Of a DNA stretch of 64,000 nt, positions 14,692 to 24,307 are shown one piece after another (position 1 is the first letter of the stretch; every line of letters starts with the position of its first letter). Origin of the DNA: Pseudonocardia halophobica (GTDB lineage: Bacteria; Actinomycetota; Actinomycetes; Mycobacteriales; Pseudonocardiaceae). The notes beneath the pieces are model-generated. The model was not told the DNA's origin. It saw only the letters and a list, made by a program, of their open reading frames with translations, and made no database searches. The translations under genes were made by a program, and so were the position numbers. The stretch lies in the NCBI RefSeq assembly GCF_027922425.1, contig NZ_BSFQ01000004.1:70464-134463 (forward strand), in the 5' to 3' direction.

Positions 14692-16698
14692 ATGTCAGTC
14701 AGCACGCGGCCGGCAACCTCCACGGCGAATCCCCTGGCGCCGCTCGCTCCCGAGGAGATCCGACGCACCACGGAGATCCTGCGGGCCGAGCGACAGATCG
14801 ATCAGGGGCTCCGCTTCGTGACCGTCACGCTCCACGAGCCCCCCAAGCGCGAGGTCCTCGACCACGGCCGTGGCGACGGCCCGACTCCCGAACGGGCGGC
14901 CTTCGTGATCCTGTACGACCGCCGTCACCAGCAGACCGTCGAAGCGGTGGTCTCGCTCGACCGCGGAGTGGTGGCCTCCTGGGAGGTGATCGACGACGTC
15001 CAGCCCAGTGTGATGCTCGAGGAGTTCTTCAGCGCGGAGGAGATCACGCGGTCCGATCCGCGATGGCAGGAGGCGATGCGCAAGCGCGGGGTGACCGACT
15101 TCTCGCTGGCGATGATCGACCCGTGGGCGGCCGGCTACGACATCGACGACCCCACGGGTCGCCGGCTGCTCCGCCCGTTGACGTTCGTCCGCTCGCGGGA
15201 GGACGACAACGGCTACGCGCGGCCGGTCGAGGGGCTGGTCGTGCTGCTCGACATGGACAAGATGGAGGTCATCGACGTCCGCGACCACGGCGTCGTGCCG
15301 CTGCCGTCGAAGGCGGGCAACTACGCGCCCGAGCTGATGTTCGACGGTGACAACCGGCCGGCGTTCACGCGGCTGCGCGAGGACGTGAAGCCGCTGGAGA
15401 TCACGCAGCCGGAGGGCCCGAGCTTCACCGTCGACGGGCACGAGGTGAGCTGGCAGAAGTGGCGGTTGCGGGTCGGCTACACCCCGCGCGAGGGCCTGGT
15501 GCTGCACCAGGTGGGGTACGAGGACCGGGGCCGGCTCCGGCCGGTGCTCTACCGGGCCTCGCTGTCGGAGATGTACATCCCGTACGGCGACCCCGCGCCG
15601 ACGCACCGGATCAAGAACGTCTTCGACGAGGGCGAGTACGGGGTCGGCGTGCTGCTCAACCCGCTGACCCTCGGCTGCGACTGCCTGGGCGAGATCTTCT
15701 ACTTCGACGTCACCGCGAACGACCAGGAGGGCCGGCCGGTCACGATCCCGAACGCCATCTGCATGCACGAGGAGGACCACGGGATCGCCTGGAAGCACAC
15801 CGACTTCCGCACCGAGAAGGCGGAGGTCCGCCGCGCGCGCCGCCTGGTGATCTCCTGCATCGCGACGGTCGGCAACTACGAGTACGGCTTCTTCTGGTAC
15901 CTCTACACCGACGGCACCCTCCAGTTCGAGGTGAAGCTGACCGGCGTCCTCTCCACCGGTGCCCTGGCCGACGGCGAGGAACCGCGCCACGGCGTCGTCG
16001 TGGCCCCGGGTCTGTACGGGCCGCACCACCAGCACTTCTTCAACGTCCGGCTGGACATGCAGGTCGACGGCGACCGCAACTCGGTCTACGAGGTCGACGC
16101 CGCCGCGGTGCCGCCCGGGCCCGACAACCCATACGGCAACGCCTGGGTCACGAAGAAGACGCCGCTGTCGCGGGAGAGCGAGGCGCGGCGGCTGATCGAC
16201 CCGTTGGTCGCACGCGTGTGGTACGTCGTCAATCCGAACGAGGTCAACGAGCTCGGCCAGCCGACCGGCTACAAGCTGATGCCGGGCGAGAACGTGCTGC
16301 CCCTGCAGCAGGAGGGGTCGCAGGCGTTCGCCCGCGCGCAGTTCGCCTACAAGCACCTGTGGGTCACCCGCTACGACCCGCGCGAGAACTACGCCGCCGG
16401 CGACTACCCGAACCAGCACGGCTCACCGGGCGGGCTGCTCGAGTACCAGAAGGCGGACCGCCCGCTGGAGAACGAGGATCTCGTCGTCTGGTACTCCTTC
16501 GGCGCCCACCACGTGGTCCGCCCGGAGGACTGGCCGGTCATGCCGGTGACCACCATCGGGTTCTCGCTCAAGCCGGTCGGCTTCTTCGACGGCAACCCGG
16601 CGCTGGACACGCCGCGGTCCGCGGCGTGCCACACCGGCAACGGACAGGTCGGGCACGGCGACGGGCATCCGGCCCCGACGCCGGAGGTGGCCCAGTGA
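14692..16698 (+). CDS. Copper amine oxidase (primary-amine oxidase)
   Basis: A 668-residue quinoprotein that oxidises primary amines to aldehydes with release of ammonia and peroxide. N2 and N3 domains cover about residues 20-210; the catalytic beta-sandwich follows. Tyr396 in GNYEYGFFW is the tyrosine that becomes topaquinone, Asp300 in YIPYGDPAP is the catalytic base, and copper is held by His446 and His448 (HHQH) and a His of GAHHVVRPEDW near 606. All key residues are present and the length is normal for the bacterial tyramine/phenylethylamine/histamine oxidase group. No signal peptide, so cytoplasmic. It is coupled through a mini-ORF to an amine permease, which supports amine catabolism. 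Confidence 0.93.
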   Translation: MSVSTRPATSTANPLAPLAPEEIRRTTEILRAERQIDQGLRFVTVTLHEPPKREVLDHGRGDGPTPERAAFVILYDRRHQQTVEAVVSLDRGVVASWEVIDDVQPSVMLEEFFSAEEITRSDPRWQEAMRKRGVTDFSLAMIDPWAAGYDIDDPTGRRLLRPLTFVRSREDDNGYARPVEGLVVLLDMDKMEVIDVRDHGVVPLPSKAGNYAPELMFDGDNRPAFTRLREDVKPLEITQPEGPSFTVDGHEVSWQKWRLRVGYTPREGLVLHQVGYEDRGRLRPVLYRASLSEMYIPYGDPAPTHRIKNVFDEGEYGVGVLLNPLTLGCDCLGEIFYFDVTANDQEGRPVTIPNAICMHEEDHGIAWKHTDFRTEKAEVRRARRLVISCIATVGNYEYGFFWYLYTDGTLQFEVKLTGVLSTGALADGEEPRHGVVVAPGLYGPHHQHFFNVRLDMQVDGDRNSVYEVDAAAVPPGPDNPYGNAWVTKKTPLSRESEARRLIDPLVARVWYVVNPNEVNELGQPTGYKLMPGENVLPLQQEGSQAFARAQFAYKHLWVTRYDPRENYAAGDYPNQHGSPGGLLEYQKADRPLENEDLVVWYSFGAHHVVRPEDWPVMPVTTIGFSLKPVGFFDGNPALDTPRSAACHTGNGQVGHGDGHPAPTPEVAQ

Positions 16699-16775
16699 GC
16701 GAGCTCGCGAGCGAACCATTCCACACAGCAGCGCCGCGAACGCGGCCGACGAGCGTCAGCGAGGAGGACTCGTGA
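16695..16775 (+). CDS. 26-residue MIRU-like mini-ORF bridging oxidase and permease
   Basis: GTG 16695 overlaps the oxidase stop (GTGA), and the TGA of this frame overlaps permease GTG 16772 in the same way. The intervening 26 residues begin VSELASEPFHTAAPRTRP. The DNA contains inverted repeats (GAGCGAGCTCGCGAGC; GCCGCG-AA-CGCGGC at 16733-16746) and the permease ribosome site GAGGAGG. Mycobacterial interspersed repetitive units have this same double-overlap design, which keeps translation coupled. Whether the peptide matters is unknown. Confidence 0.5.
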   Translation: MSELASEPFHTAAPRTRPTSVSEEDS

Positions 16776-18232
16776 GCGCGGAGGGGGCCGGGCCGCACCC
16801 GGTCCACTCCGACACCGGGCTGGCCCACGGGACGATGAGCCAGCTCGACGTGTTGGCCCAGTCGGTGGCCGGGATCGCGCCCAGCGCCGCGATGGCCACC
16901 ACCCCGGCGCTGATCGCCCTCTACGCCGGGCAGGGCGCGTGGCTGTCCTACGTGGCCGCGACCGTCGTCGTCATCCTGGTCGGGCTGGTCGCGACGCAGT
17001 TCGGGCGCCGGTTCGCCTCCTCCGGGTCGCTGTACTCCTACGTCGCGAAGGGCCTGGGCCCGGCCGGGGCGTTCGCGGCCGGGTGGGGGCTGGTCATCGG
17101 CTACGGGTTCATCGCGATGATCGGAGTGGTCGGCACCGCCATCTACTTCGGCAGCTTCCTCACCACGCTGGGGCTGCCGGTCGGCGGCACGCTCGCGGTC
17201 TGCATCATCCTGGCGGTCGCCGCGATCGGGGCCGCCGCGTTCGCGATCATCGGCATCAAGATCTCCACGCGCGTGGGCCTGGTCCTCGAGATCGTCTCGG
17301 TCGCCGCCATCCTGGTCGTGCTGATCGCCGTCCTGGTCGGCAGTGGCGGCCGCGGGGCCACCGCCCCGTTCGACCTCTCGACCCTGTCGTTCGACGGCGT
17401 CGCCTTCGGGATCGTGCTCGGGGTGCTCGGCTTCGTCGGGTTCGAGAGCGCCGCGAGCCTCGGCGCGGAGGCGCGCGACCCGCACCGTGCCATCCCGCGC
17501 GCCGTGCTCGGGAGCGCGGTCCTCGTCGGTGTCCTGTACGTCTTCGCGGCCTACGACATGGTGCGGGGCTTCGGCGACCCGAACGCCCTGAGCCAGAGCA
17601 CCGCGCCGATCAGCGACCTGGCCGCCCGGTACGGGCTGGGCGGTGTCTCCTGGATCGTCGACCTGGGCATCACGGCGTCGTTCTTCGCGGTCACGATCGC
17701 CTGCATCAACGCCTCGTCCCGCATCCTCTACACGATGGCCGAGGAGGACATCCTGCCCAGGGCGCTGGGCCGGGCGCACTCCACGCACAAGACCCCGCAC
17801 GTGGCGATCGCCGTCATCGCGCCGGTCGTGCTCGTGGTGCCGGTCATCCTGGTCGCCTCCGGGATGACGCCGCTCGACGTGTTCACCTACACAGGCACGA
17901 TCGGGACCTTCGGTTACATGCTGGCCTACGTGCTGATGGCCGTCGCGCTGCCGTTCTTCCTGCGGAAGCGGGACGAGTTCAACCCCGCGTCGGCGGTGCT
18001 CGCGGTCGTGGTCGTCGCGGCGCTGCTCTACGTCTTCTACAAGAACGTGATCCCGGTGCCCGACTACCCGCTCAACCTGATGCCCTGGATCTTCCTCGGG
18101 CTCGTCGTCCTCGGCCTGGCCTGGTACGCGCTGGCCCGGGCCCGCCGGCCCCAGCTCGTCGAGGAGGTCGGATCGTTCGAGGAGGAGCCGGTCGCGCCGC
18201 ATCCCCGGCACCGTCGGAAGGAGAACCCGTGA
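16772..18232 (+). CDS. APC-family amino acid/amine permease
   Basis: A 486-residue transporter with about twelve membrane helices. The first helix contains AQSVAGIAPSAAMATTPALI, the APC-family substrate-helix signature, and GFVGFESAASLGAEARDPHR is the conserved helix 6 region. The tail after helix 12 is polar and charged (EEVGSFEEEP). GTG 16772 follows GAGGAGG by five bases. Coupling to copper amine oxidase makes uptake of a primary amine (tyramine, phenylethylamine, histamine, or putrescine) its likely task. Convergent with ppk2, with only 4 bp between stops and no clear terminator. Confidence 0.87.
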   Translation: MSAEGAGPHPVHSDTGLAHGTMSQLDVLAQSVAGIAPSAAMATTPALIALYAGQGAWLSYVAATVVVILVGLVATQFGRRFASSGSLYSYVAKGLGPAGAFAAGWGLVIGYGFIAMIGVVGTAIYFGSFLTTLGLPVGGTLAVCIILAVAAIGAAAFAIIGIKISTRVGLVLEIVSVAAILVVLIAVLVGSGGRGATAPFDLSTLSFDGVAFGIVLGVLGFVGFESAASLGAEARDPHRAIPRAVLGSAVLVGVLYVFAAYDMVRGFGDPNALSQSTAPISDLAARYGLGGVSWIVDLGITASFFAVTIACINASSRILYTMAEEDILPRALGRAHSTHKTPHVAIAVIAPVVLVVPVILVASGMTPLDVFTYTGTIGTFGYMLAYVLMAVALPFFLRKRDEFNPASAVLAVVVVAALLYVFYKNVIPVPDYPLNLMPWIFLGLVVLGLAWYALARARRPQLVEEVGSFEEEPVAPHPRHRRKENP

Positions 18233-18236
18233 CCGC

Positions 18237-19067
18237 TCAGGCGGGTTCCTCCTTCTCCAGCAGCGTCGCGGCGTGGTCGGGGACGGCGCGCTCGAGCTCG
18301 CGGGGCGGGCGGACGTAGCCGCGGCCCTCCGGGCGGGCGGGGATCGCGAGCGGGGCGCGGACCACGGGTTCCCAGGGGATGCTGTCCAGCAGGTGGGCGA
18401 TCATGTTCAGCCGGGCCCGGCGCTTGTCCTCGGACTCGACGATGGTCCAGGGCGCGGTGTCGGTGTCGGTGTGGACGAGCATGTCGTCCTTGGCCTGCGA
18501 GTAGTCGTCCCACCGGGCGATCGACTCGAGGTCCATGGGGGAGAGCTTCCACTGCTTCAACGGGTTCTCGACGCGCTCGCGGAAGCGCTTCTCCTGCTCC
18601 TGCGGGCTGACCGAGAACCAGTACTTGCGGAGCAGGATCCCGTCCTCGACCAGCAGGTCCTCGAAGATCGGGCACTGCCGCAGGAAGCGCGTGTACTCGT
18701 GCGGGGTGCAGAAGCCCATGACCCGCTCGACGCCCGCGCGGTTGTACCAGGAGCGGTCGAACAACACGATCTCGCCGGCGGCCGGCAGGTGCTCCACGTA
18801 GCGCTGGAAGTACCACTGGGTCCGCTCGCGCTCGGTGGGCGCGGGGAGCGCCACGATCGGCGCGACCCGGGGGTTGAGGTGCTCGACGACGCGCTTGATC
18901 GCCCCGCCCTTGCCCGCCGCGTCGCGCCCCTCGAAGATCACGACGACCCGCGCCCCCGTGGCCTTGACCCACTCCTGCAGCTGGACGAGCTGTCCCTGCA
19001 GACGCAGCAGCTCCGCCTCGTAGAGCTCCCGCGGGAGGCGCTTCGGGGCCTTCGCCTTCTTCGTCAT
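18237..19067 (-). CDS. ppk2: Polyphosphate kinase 2
   Basis: A 276-residue PPK2-family kinase that moves phosphate between polyphosphate and nucleotides. The Walker A loop is GRDAAGKGG (residues 47-55); FDRSWYNRAGVERVMGF is the lid/Walker B signature; NPLKQWKLSPMDLES and RWDDYSQAKDDML are conserved family blocks. The protein is a single PPK2 domain, like class I enzymes that make ATP or GTP from the diphosphates, although class cannot be fixed by eye. A basic N-terminus (MTKKAKAPKR) precedes the domain. Stands alone. Confidence 0.92.
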   Translation of the reverse strand: MTKKAKAPKRLPRELYEAELLRLQGQLVQLQEWVKATGARVVVIFEGRDAAGKGGAIKRVVEHLNPRVAPIVALPAPTERERTQWYFQRYVEHLPAAGEIVLFDRSWYNRAGVERVMGFCTPHEYTRFLRQCPIFEDLLVEDGILLRKYWFSVSPQEQEKRFRERVENPLKQWKLSPMDLESIARWDDYSQAKDDMLVHTDTDTAPWTIVESEDKRRARLNMIAHLLDSIPWEPVVRAPLAIPARPEGRGYVRPPRELERAVPDHAATLLEKEEPA

Positions 19068-19113
19068 GGGAGAAGGGTCGGCGAGCGGCGCCCGAAAGGG
19101 AACAGGGAGATCG

Positions 19114-21516
19114 TCAGGCGGCCGCCGAGCGGGACCGGACGACCCGCCCGATCACCTCGATGACCACGCCCGCCACCGCGCCGAGCCCCACCCCGACGCC
19201 GACGCGGAGCCACGTGACGTCGAGCAGGAACACCGTGGCGGACAGGAAGGGCACCGCGAGGATCACCACGACGGCCAGCGCCAGGCCGCCGACGAGCAGG
19301 ACCTTCCACCGGGTGAAGGGGCGGGCGAACAGGGTGAGCGCCCAGAGCGACGCCACCAGCACGGTCACGGTCGCCACCGTCTGCCCGGCCACCAGTCCGC
19401 CGGTGGGCTCCAGCCAGCGGATGGTGCGGTCGCCGGAGTACGCCGCCGTGCCGATCACCACGCCGATCGGGACCGCGGACCAGAGCACCCGGGGCAGGAA
19501 GCCCGGCACGTAGCGCCGCCGGTTCGGGGCCAGCGCGAGCACGAACCCGGGGATGCCGATCGTCACGGCCGAGATCAGCGTGAGCTGGATCGGCGCGAGC
19601 GGGTAGGCGGCCGCGGTCGCGATGACCACCAGGGCCATCAGCAGCGAGTAGACGTTCTTGACCAGGAACAGGTTCGCCGCGCGCTCGATGTTCGCCATGA
19701 CCCGGCGACCCTCGGCGACGACGTCGGGCAGGTGCGCGAACCGGCCGTCGAGCAGCACGAGCTGCGCGACCGCGCGGGTGGCGGCGGCGCCGTTGCCCAT
19801 CGCCACGCCGATGTCGGCGTCCTTGAGCGCCATGGCGTCGTTGACGCCGTCGCCCGTCATCGCGACGACGTGGCCGCGGCGCTGCAGCGCACCGACGATG
19901 GCCCGCTTCTGCTGGGGCGTGACCCGGCCGTAGACGGGGTTCGCCTCGAGGACGTCGGCGAGCGCGTCGGGGTCCTCGGGCAGGGTCCGGGCGTCGACGG
20001 CGTCGGCCGCGGCGGTGATGCCCGGCAGCCCGACGGCGGTCGCGACCGCGCCGACCGTGCGCGGGTTGTCGCCCGAGATCACGCGCAGGGACACGCCCTG
20101 TTCGGCGAAGTAGCGCAGGGTGTCGGCGGCGTCGTCCCGGATCCGCTCGGCGAGCACGACGAGGGCCCGCGCTTCGAGCAGCGGCGGGAGGACCGGGCCG
20201 TCGACCATGTCGTCGGCGTGGGCGAGCACGAGCACCCGCCGCCCGTCCTCCGCGATCTTCCCGGCGGTCTCCAGCAGGTCGGCGGACCCGGGATCGGCGG
20301 GCTCCGGCAGGACCATCTCGGGTGCCCCGAGCACCCACGTGCCGTGCTCGCCGGCGCCGACGGCGGACCACTTGCGGTCCGACGAGAAGGGGACGTTCGC
20401 CGTCGCGGTCCACGAGGTGTGCGAGAAGACGGTGGCGAGCGCCGCCGCGGTGGCGTTGCCGCCCGGCTCCGTGCAGCTCAGTGCCAGCGCCTCGCGGACC
20501 TCGGCCTCGGCGAGCGGGTCCGCGTCCCGCGGCAGGACGAGCCGGTCGAACACGATGTCGCCGTGGGTCAGGGTCCCGGTCTTGTCGAGGCAGACGACGT
20601 CGACGCGGGCGAGCACCTCCACGGCGGGCAGCTCCTGCACGAGGGTCCGCTTCCGCGCCAGCGTGACCGCGCCGAGCATGAACGCCAGGCTGGTCAGCAG
20701 CACCAGCCCCTCGGGCACCATCCCGACGAGCGCGGCGACCGTGCCGGTGACCGCGTCCTGCCAGCTGTCGGCGTCGCTGGTGCGGAACTGGCTCCACACC
20801 AGCAGCGGCGCGACCACCAGCATCATCACCGAGATCCACCGCAGGATGGTGTTCGTCCCGGAGATCAGCTCGCTCGGGGTGCGCGTGAACTTCTTCGCCT
20901 CGGCGGTGAGCCGGGTGGCGTACGCGTCGGCGCCGACGGCGGTGGCCCGGAACCGCCCCTGCCCGGCGACGACGATCGAGCCGGACCGCACCTGGTCGCC
21001 GGGGACCTTGGCGATCGGGTCGGACTCGCCGGTCAGCAGCGACTCGTCGACCTCGAGCCCGGCCGACGCCGTGACCGTCCCGTCCGCCGTGACCTGGTCC
21101 CCGGAGCGGAGCTCGACCAGCTCGTCGGCGACGACGTCGGCGACCTCGATCTCGGCCACCTCGCCGTCCCGCACCACCCTCGCGTGCGGGGCGTTGAGCA
21201 CGGCGAGCCGGTCCAGCGTGCGCTTGGCGCGGACCTCCTGGATCACGCCGATGGCCGTGTTGGCCACGATGACCAGCCCGAACAAGCCGTTCTGCCAGCG
21301 ACCGGTGGCGGCGATGACGAGGAAGAGCGCGAACAGCAGCCCGTTGAACGGCGTGACGACGTTGGCGCGCACGATCTGCCCGACGCTGCGGCTGGTCTGC
21401 GCGTCGACGGCGTTCGTGCGGCCCGCGGCGACCCGCTCGGCGACCTCCGCGGCGGTCAGTCCGCGGTCGCCCCGCGGCGACTCCATGACGGTGCCGCGTC
21501 CGAGCACGTCCTCCAC
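19114..21516 (-). CDS. CtpE-like P-type cation ATPase
   Basis: An 800-residue P-type ATPase. Order: cytoplasmic tail, helices 1-2 (TPFNGLLFALFLVIAATG), actuator domain with LTGES, helices 3-4 with the ion-site motif GMVPEGLVLL, DKTGTLTHGD (phosphorylated Asp near residue 310), nucleotide domain, TGDGVNDAMALKDADIGVAM, then six C-terminal helices. It lacks N-terminal heavy-metal domains and resembles mycobacterial CtpE, reported as a calcium importer; calcium is therefore a reasonable guess but not shown. GTG 21516 has GGGGGG upstream; ATG 21486 is a possible internal start. Confidence 0.87.
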   Translation of the reverse strand: MEDVLGRGTVMESPRGDRGLTAAEVAERVAAGRTNAVDAQTSRSVGQIVRANVVTPFNGLLFALFLVIAATGRWQNGLFGLVIVANTAIGVIQEVRAKRTLDRLAVLNAPHARVVRDGEVAEIEVADVVADELVELRSGDQVTADGTVTASAGLEVDESLLTGESDPIAKVPGDQVRSGSIVVAGQGRFRATAVGADAYATRLTAEAKKFTRTPSELISGTNTILRWISVMMLVVAPLLVWSQFRTSDADSWQDAVTGTVAALVGMVPEGLVLLTSLAFMLGAVTLARKRTLVQELPAVEVLARVDVVCLDKTGTLTHGDIVFDRLVLPRDADPLAEAEVREALALSCTEPGGNATAAALATVFSHTSWTATANVPFSSDRKWSAVGAGEHGTWVLGAPEMVLPEPADPGSADLLETAGKIAEDGRRVLVLAHADDMVDGPVLPPLLEARALVVLAERIRDDAADTLRYFAEQGVSLRVISGDNPRTVGAVATAVGLPGITAAADAVDARTLPEDPDALADVLEANPVYGRVTPQQKRAIVGALQRRGHVVAMTGDGVNDAMALKDADIGVAMGNGAAATRAVAQLVLLDGRFAHLPDVVAEGRRVMANIERAANLFLVKNVYSLLMALVVIATAAAYPLAPIQLTLISAVTIGIPGFVLALAPNRRRYVPGFLPRVLWSAVPIGVVIGTAAYSGDRTIRWLEPTGGLVAGQTVATVTVLVASLWALTLFARPFTRWKVLLVGGLALAVVVILAVPFLSATVFLLDVTWLRVGVGVGLGAVAGVVIEVIGRVVRSRSAAA

Positions 21517-21641
21517 GCGCGTCCCCCCGCCCTCGCGCCGCCCCGAGCCGTCCTCGGACCGGACGCGGCCCGCGTTACGCCCACCCGACGCCCGATGGCC
21601 GACGATCGGTCCGATTCTGTCGGTCGGGGGAAGGGCTGTCG

Positions 21642-23018
21642 ATGCGGCTGTCGCGTGCGGTGCGCCGGGTGCTCCCGCTCGTCGCGGCGGTCCTGCTGGC
21701 CGGGTGCTCGTCGGGCGCGGGGCCGAGTGCGGGGCCGGGTGCGGGGTCGCCCGCGGCCGGAGCGCCGACGGCCGCGGTGCCGGCGGGCCTCGTGCCGGTC
21801 ACCGTCGCGGTCCCGGCGGGCCTCGACTCGGGGCCGTTCGACACCCCGCGGCAGGCCCTCGTGCCGCCCGGCTGGTCGATGTCGGTGTTCGCGCGAGTGC
21901 CCGAGGCGCGGCTGGCCGCGTGGGCACCGGACGGGTCGCTGCTGGTCTCGGTCCCCGACGAGGGCACGGTCGTGCGGCTGGTGCCGGACGGGCGGGGCAC
22001 GGCCACGGAGACGCCGCTGCTGGACGGGCTGAGCCAGCCGCACGGCCTGACCTTCGCCGGGTCGACGCTGTACGTGGCGCAGAGCGACCGCGTCGACGCG
22101 TACCCCTACGCCGACGGCCGCGCGGGGACACCCGCGCCGGTCGTGACCGGTCTGCCGGATGCGAACAGTCCTGACCTGCGAGGCCGCTACGGGCACGTGC
22201 TGAAGAGCGTGGCCGTCGGCACGGACGGTGCCGTCTACGTGTCCGTCGGCTCGACCGCCAACATCTCCTACGCGGACCTCGTGGCGGTTCCGCCGCGAGC
22301 GTCGATCCTGCGTGTGCCGCCCGGCAGTCACAGGCCCGAGCCGTTCGCCGTGGGGGTGCGCAACGGGACCGGGCTGGCGATCGCGCCGGACGGGTCGGTG
22401 TGGACGGCGGTCAACAACCGGGACAACATCCAGTATCCCTTCGACCGGCCGTACGGAGAGATCACGGGGTCGGCGCGCGGCGAGGTCGTCGAGGCCTACG
22501 TGCGGGACCACCCCGCGGAGGCCCTCGCCCGGCTCACCCCTGGTCGCAACCTCGGCTGGCCGTACTGCAATCCCGACCCGGACGTGCAGCCAGGCGTGGC
22601 GGGGACCGCACAGGTCCTCAGCGACGTCCCGTTCACCCGGGACGTGCAGACCAACCCCGACGGCGCCGCGCTCGACTGCGCCGCGCTGCCGCGGGTCGAG
22701 CAGGCGCTCGGCGGCCACTCGGCGCCGCTCGGACTGGCGTTCGTCGACGGCGGCCTGCCCGGTGAGTTCGCGCGCGGCGCGCTGGTCGGGGTGCACGGCT
22801 CCTGGAACGCCGAGCCGCCGCGGGCGCCCGAGGTGTCGTTCTTCCCCTGGCGGGACGGCGGGCTGGGGCCGCAGCAGACGCTCGTCGGCGGCTTCCAGGA
22901 GGCCGACGGCTCCCGCTGGGGCCGCCCGGTCGCCGCGGTCGCCGGTCCGGACGGCGCGGTCTACGTGACCGACGACGCGGCCGGCGCGGTCTACCGGCTG
23001 GCCCCGCCGGGGCGGTGA
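21642..23018 (+). CDS. PQQ-type sugar/aldose dehydrogenase lipoprotein
   Basis: A 458-residue exported lipoprotein. The signal peptide MRLSRAVRRVLPLVAAVLLA ends in the lipobox LLAGC (Cys21), followed by a Ser/Gly/Ala/Pro-rich linker of about 35 residues. The rest is a six-bladed propeller of the soluble glucose dehydrogenase type: PPGWSMSVFARVPEARLAAW, LDGLSQPHGLTF, NGTGLAIAPDGSVW, GRNLGWPYCNP, and VYVTDDAAGAVYRL are the blades' recurrent motifs. Relatives oxidise aldoses with PQQ or have lost activity; the catalytic His of SGDH lies in a region I cannot align here by eye. The neighbouring alcohol dehydrogenase starts 97 bp downstream. Confidence 0.83.
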   Translation: MRLSRAVRRVLPLVAAVLLAGCSSGAGPSAGPGAGSPAAGAPTAAVPAGLVPVTVAVPAGLDSGPFDTPRQALVPPGWSMSVFARVPEARLAAWAPDGSLLVSVPDEGTVVRLVPDGRGTATETPLLDGLSQPHGLTFAGSTLYVAQSDRVDAYPYADGRAGTPAPVVTGLPDANSPDLRGRYGHVLKSVAVGTDGAVYVSVGSTANISYADLVAVPPRASILRVPPGSHRPEPFAVGVRNGTGLAIAPDGSVWTAVNNRDNIQYPFDRPYGEITGSARGEVVEAYVRDHPAEALARLTPGRNLGWPYCNPDPDVQPGVAGTAQVLSDVPFTRDVQTNPDGAALDCAALPRVEQALGGHSAPLGLAFVDGGLPGEFARGALVGVHGSWNAEPPRAPEVSFFPWRDGGLGPQQTLVGGFQEADGSRWGRPVAAVAGPDGAVYVTDDAAGAVYRLAPPGR

Positions 23019-23114
23019 GGACGGCCCGGTGATCTCCGGCGAGGGACCAGGGACCTGCACCGACGGGACGCGCGACCATTCCCCTGTGGACCTCCGGCAC
23101 GCCATGCTGACGGG

Positions 23115-24116
23115 ATGAAGGCGTGGATCGTGCGGCGACCGGGGCCGATGACGACCGGCCCGCTGGCCCAGGTGGACCGGGACGACCCGGAACCGGGCGT
23201 CGGCGAGGTCCGCGTCCGGGTCTCGGCCTGCGGGGTGTGCCGGACGGACCTGCACCTCGTCGAGGGCGACCTCGCCCCGCACCACCCGGGCACGGTGCCG
23301 GGGCACGAGATCGTCGGCGTGGTCGACGCGCTCGGGACGGGGACGCGACGGTTCGCGATCGGCGACCGCATCGGGATCGCGTGGCTGCGCGGGACGTGCG
23401 GGCGCTGCCGGTTCTGCCGGACAGGCCGCGAGAACCTGTGCCCCGACGCCCGGTTCACCGGCTGGGACGCCGACGGCGGCTACGCCGAGTACGCCGTGGT
23501 CCCCGAGGCGTACGCCTACGCCCTCCCGCCGCAGCTCGACGACGCGACGGCCGCCCCGCTGCTGTGCGCCGGCATCGTCGGCTACCGGGCGCTGAAGCGG
23601 GCGGAGCTGCCGCCGGGCGGGCGGCTCGGGATCTACGGCTTCGGCGCGTCGGCCCACGTGGTGGCGCAGGTCGCCGTCGCGCAGGGTGCCACCGTGCACG
23701 TGCTGACCCGCTCCCCGGAGGCCCGGGAGCTGGCGCTCGCGCTCGGCGCCGCCTCGGCCGGCCCGGCGGACGCGGAGCCGCCGGAGCCCCTCGACGCCGC
23801 GATCACCTTCGCCCCGGTCGGCGGGCTCGTGCCGGTCGCGCTGCGGGCGCTCGACGCCGGCGGCACCCTCGCGATCGCCGGCATCCACCTCACCGACGTC
23901 CCGGCGCTGGACTACGAGCGCGAGCTCTTCCGGGAGAAACAGCTGCGCAGCGTCACCGCCAACACCCGGGCCGACGGCGAGGAGTTCCTGCGGCTCGCGG
24001 CCGCGCTCGACGTCCGGCCCACCGTCGACCCGCGGCCGCTGTCGACGGCGGACCGGGTCCTGGCCGACCTGGCGGCCGACCGGATCACGGGCGCGGCCGT
24101 GCTGCTGCCCGGGTGA
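23115..24116 (+). CDS. Zinc-dependent alcohol dehydrogenase
   Basis: A 333-residue medium-chain dehydrogenase/reductase. Catalytic zinc ligands are CGVCRTDLH (residues near 37-45) and PGHEIVG; the structural zinc site is [15 protein letters not shown]. The nucleotide fold starts at [17 protein letters not shown], with GFGASA where GxGxxG is normal. It matches the AdhA/zinc-binding MDR group with broad specificity for aldehydes and alcohols. A CATGCT box ends six bases before ATG 23115, the leaderless spacing used by several genes in this window. An inverted repeat follows the stop. Confidence 0.9.
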   Translation: MKAWIVRRPGPMTTGPLAQVDRDDPEPGVGEVRVRVSACGVCRTDLHLVEGDLAPHHPGTVPGHEIVGVVDALGTGTRRFAIGDRIGIAWLRGTCGRCRFCRTGRENLCPDARFTGWDADGGYAEYAVVPEAYAYALPPQLDDATAAPLLCAGIVGYRALKRAELPPGGRLGIYGFGASAHVVAQVAVAQGATVHVLTRSPEARELALALGAASAGPADAEPPEPLDAAITFAPVGGLVPVALRALDAGGTLAIAGIHLTDVPALDYERELFREKQLRSVTANTRADGEEFLRLAAALDVRPTVDPRPLSTADRVLADLAADRITGAAVLLPG

Positions 24117-24140
24117 GGACCCGGACCCGCAGACACCCGG

Positions 24141-24171
24141 CCCACGAGACCGGCGAGCGCCCCCTCGTGGG
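24141..24171. terminator. Inverted repeat between two convergent genes
   Basis: CCCACGAG at 24141-24148 pairs exactly with CTCGTGGG at 24164-24171. An overlapping, imperfect stem (GGCGAGCGCCCC with GGGGCGTCGCC) competes with it. Lies between the dehydrogenase and the DUF6325 gene and could end both transcripts. Confidence 0.4.
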
Positions 24172-24307
24172 AAGGGGCGTCGCCTCCGGGGCCCGATGGG
24201 TACTCAGTAGCGCCTTGCGAGGCGCCTGGATGTGCGGCGGGCGGTGCGGCGTCCGCTGCGCCGGGCGATCCGCCGGTCTCGACCCAACATCTCCTGCCCC
24301 CTCGCCG

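Noticed and set aside
18568..21455. Forward-strand frames opposite ppk2 and the P-type ATPase
   Set aside because: No ribosome sites or domains; Arg/Asp/Gly-rich antisense shadows in GC-rich DNA.
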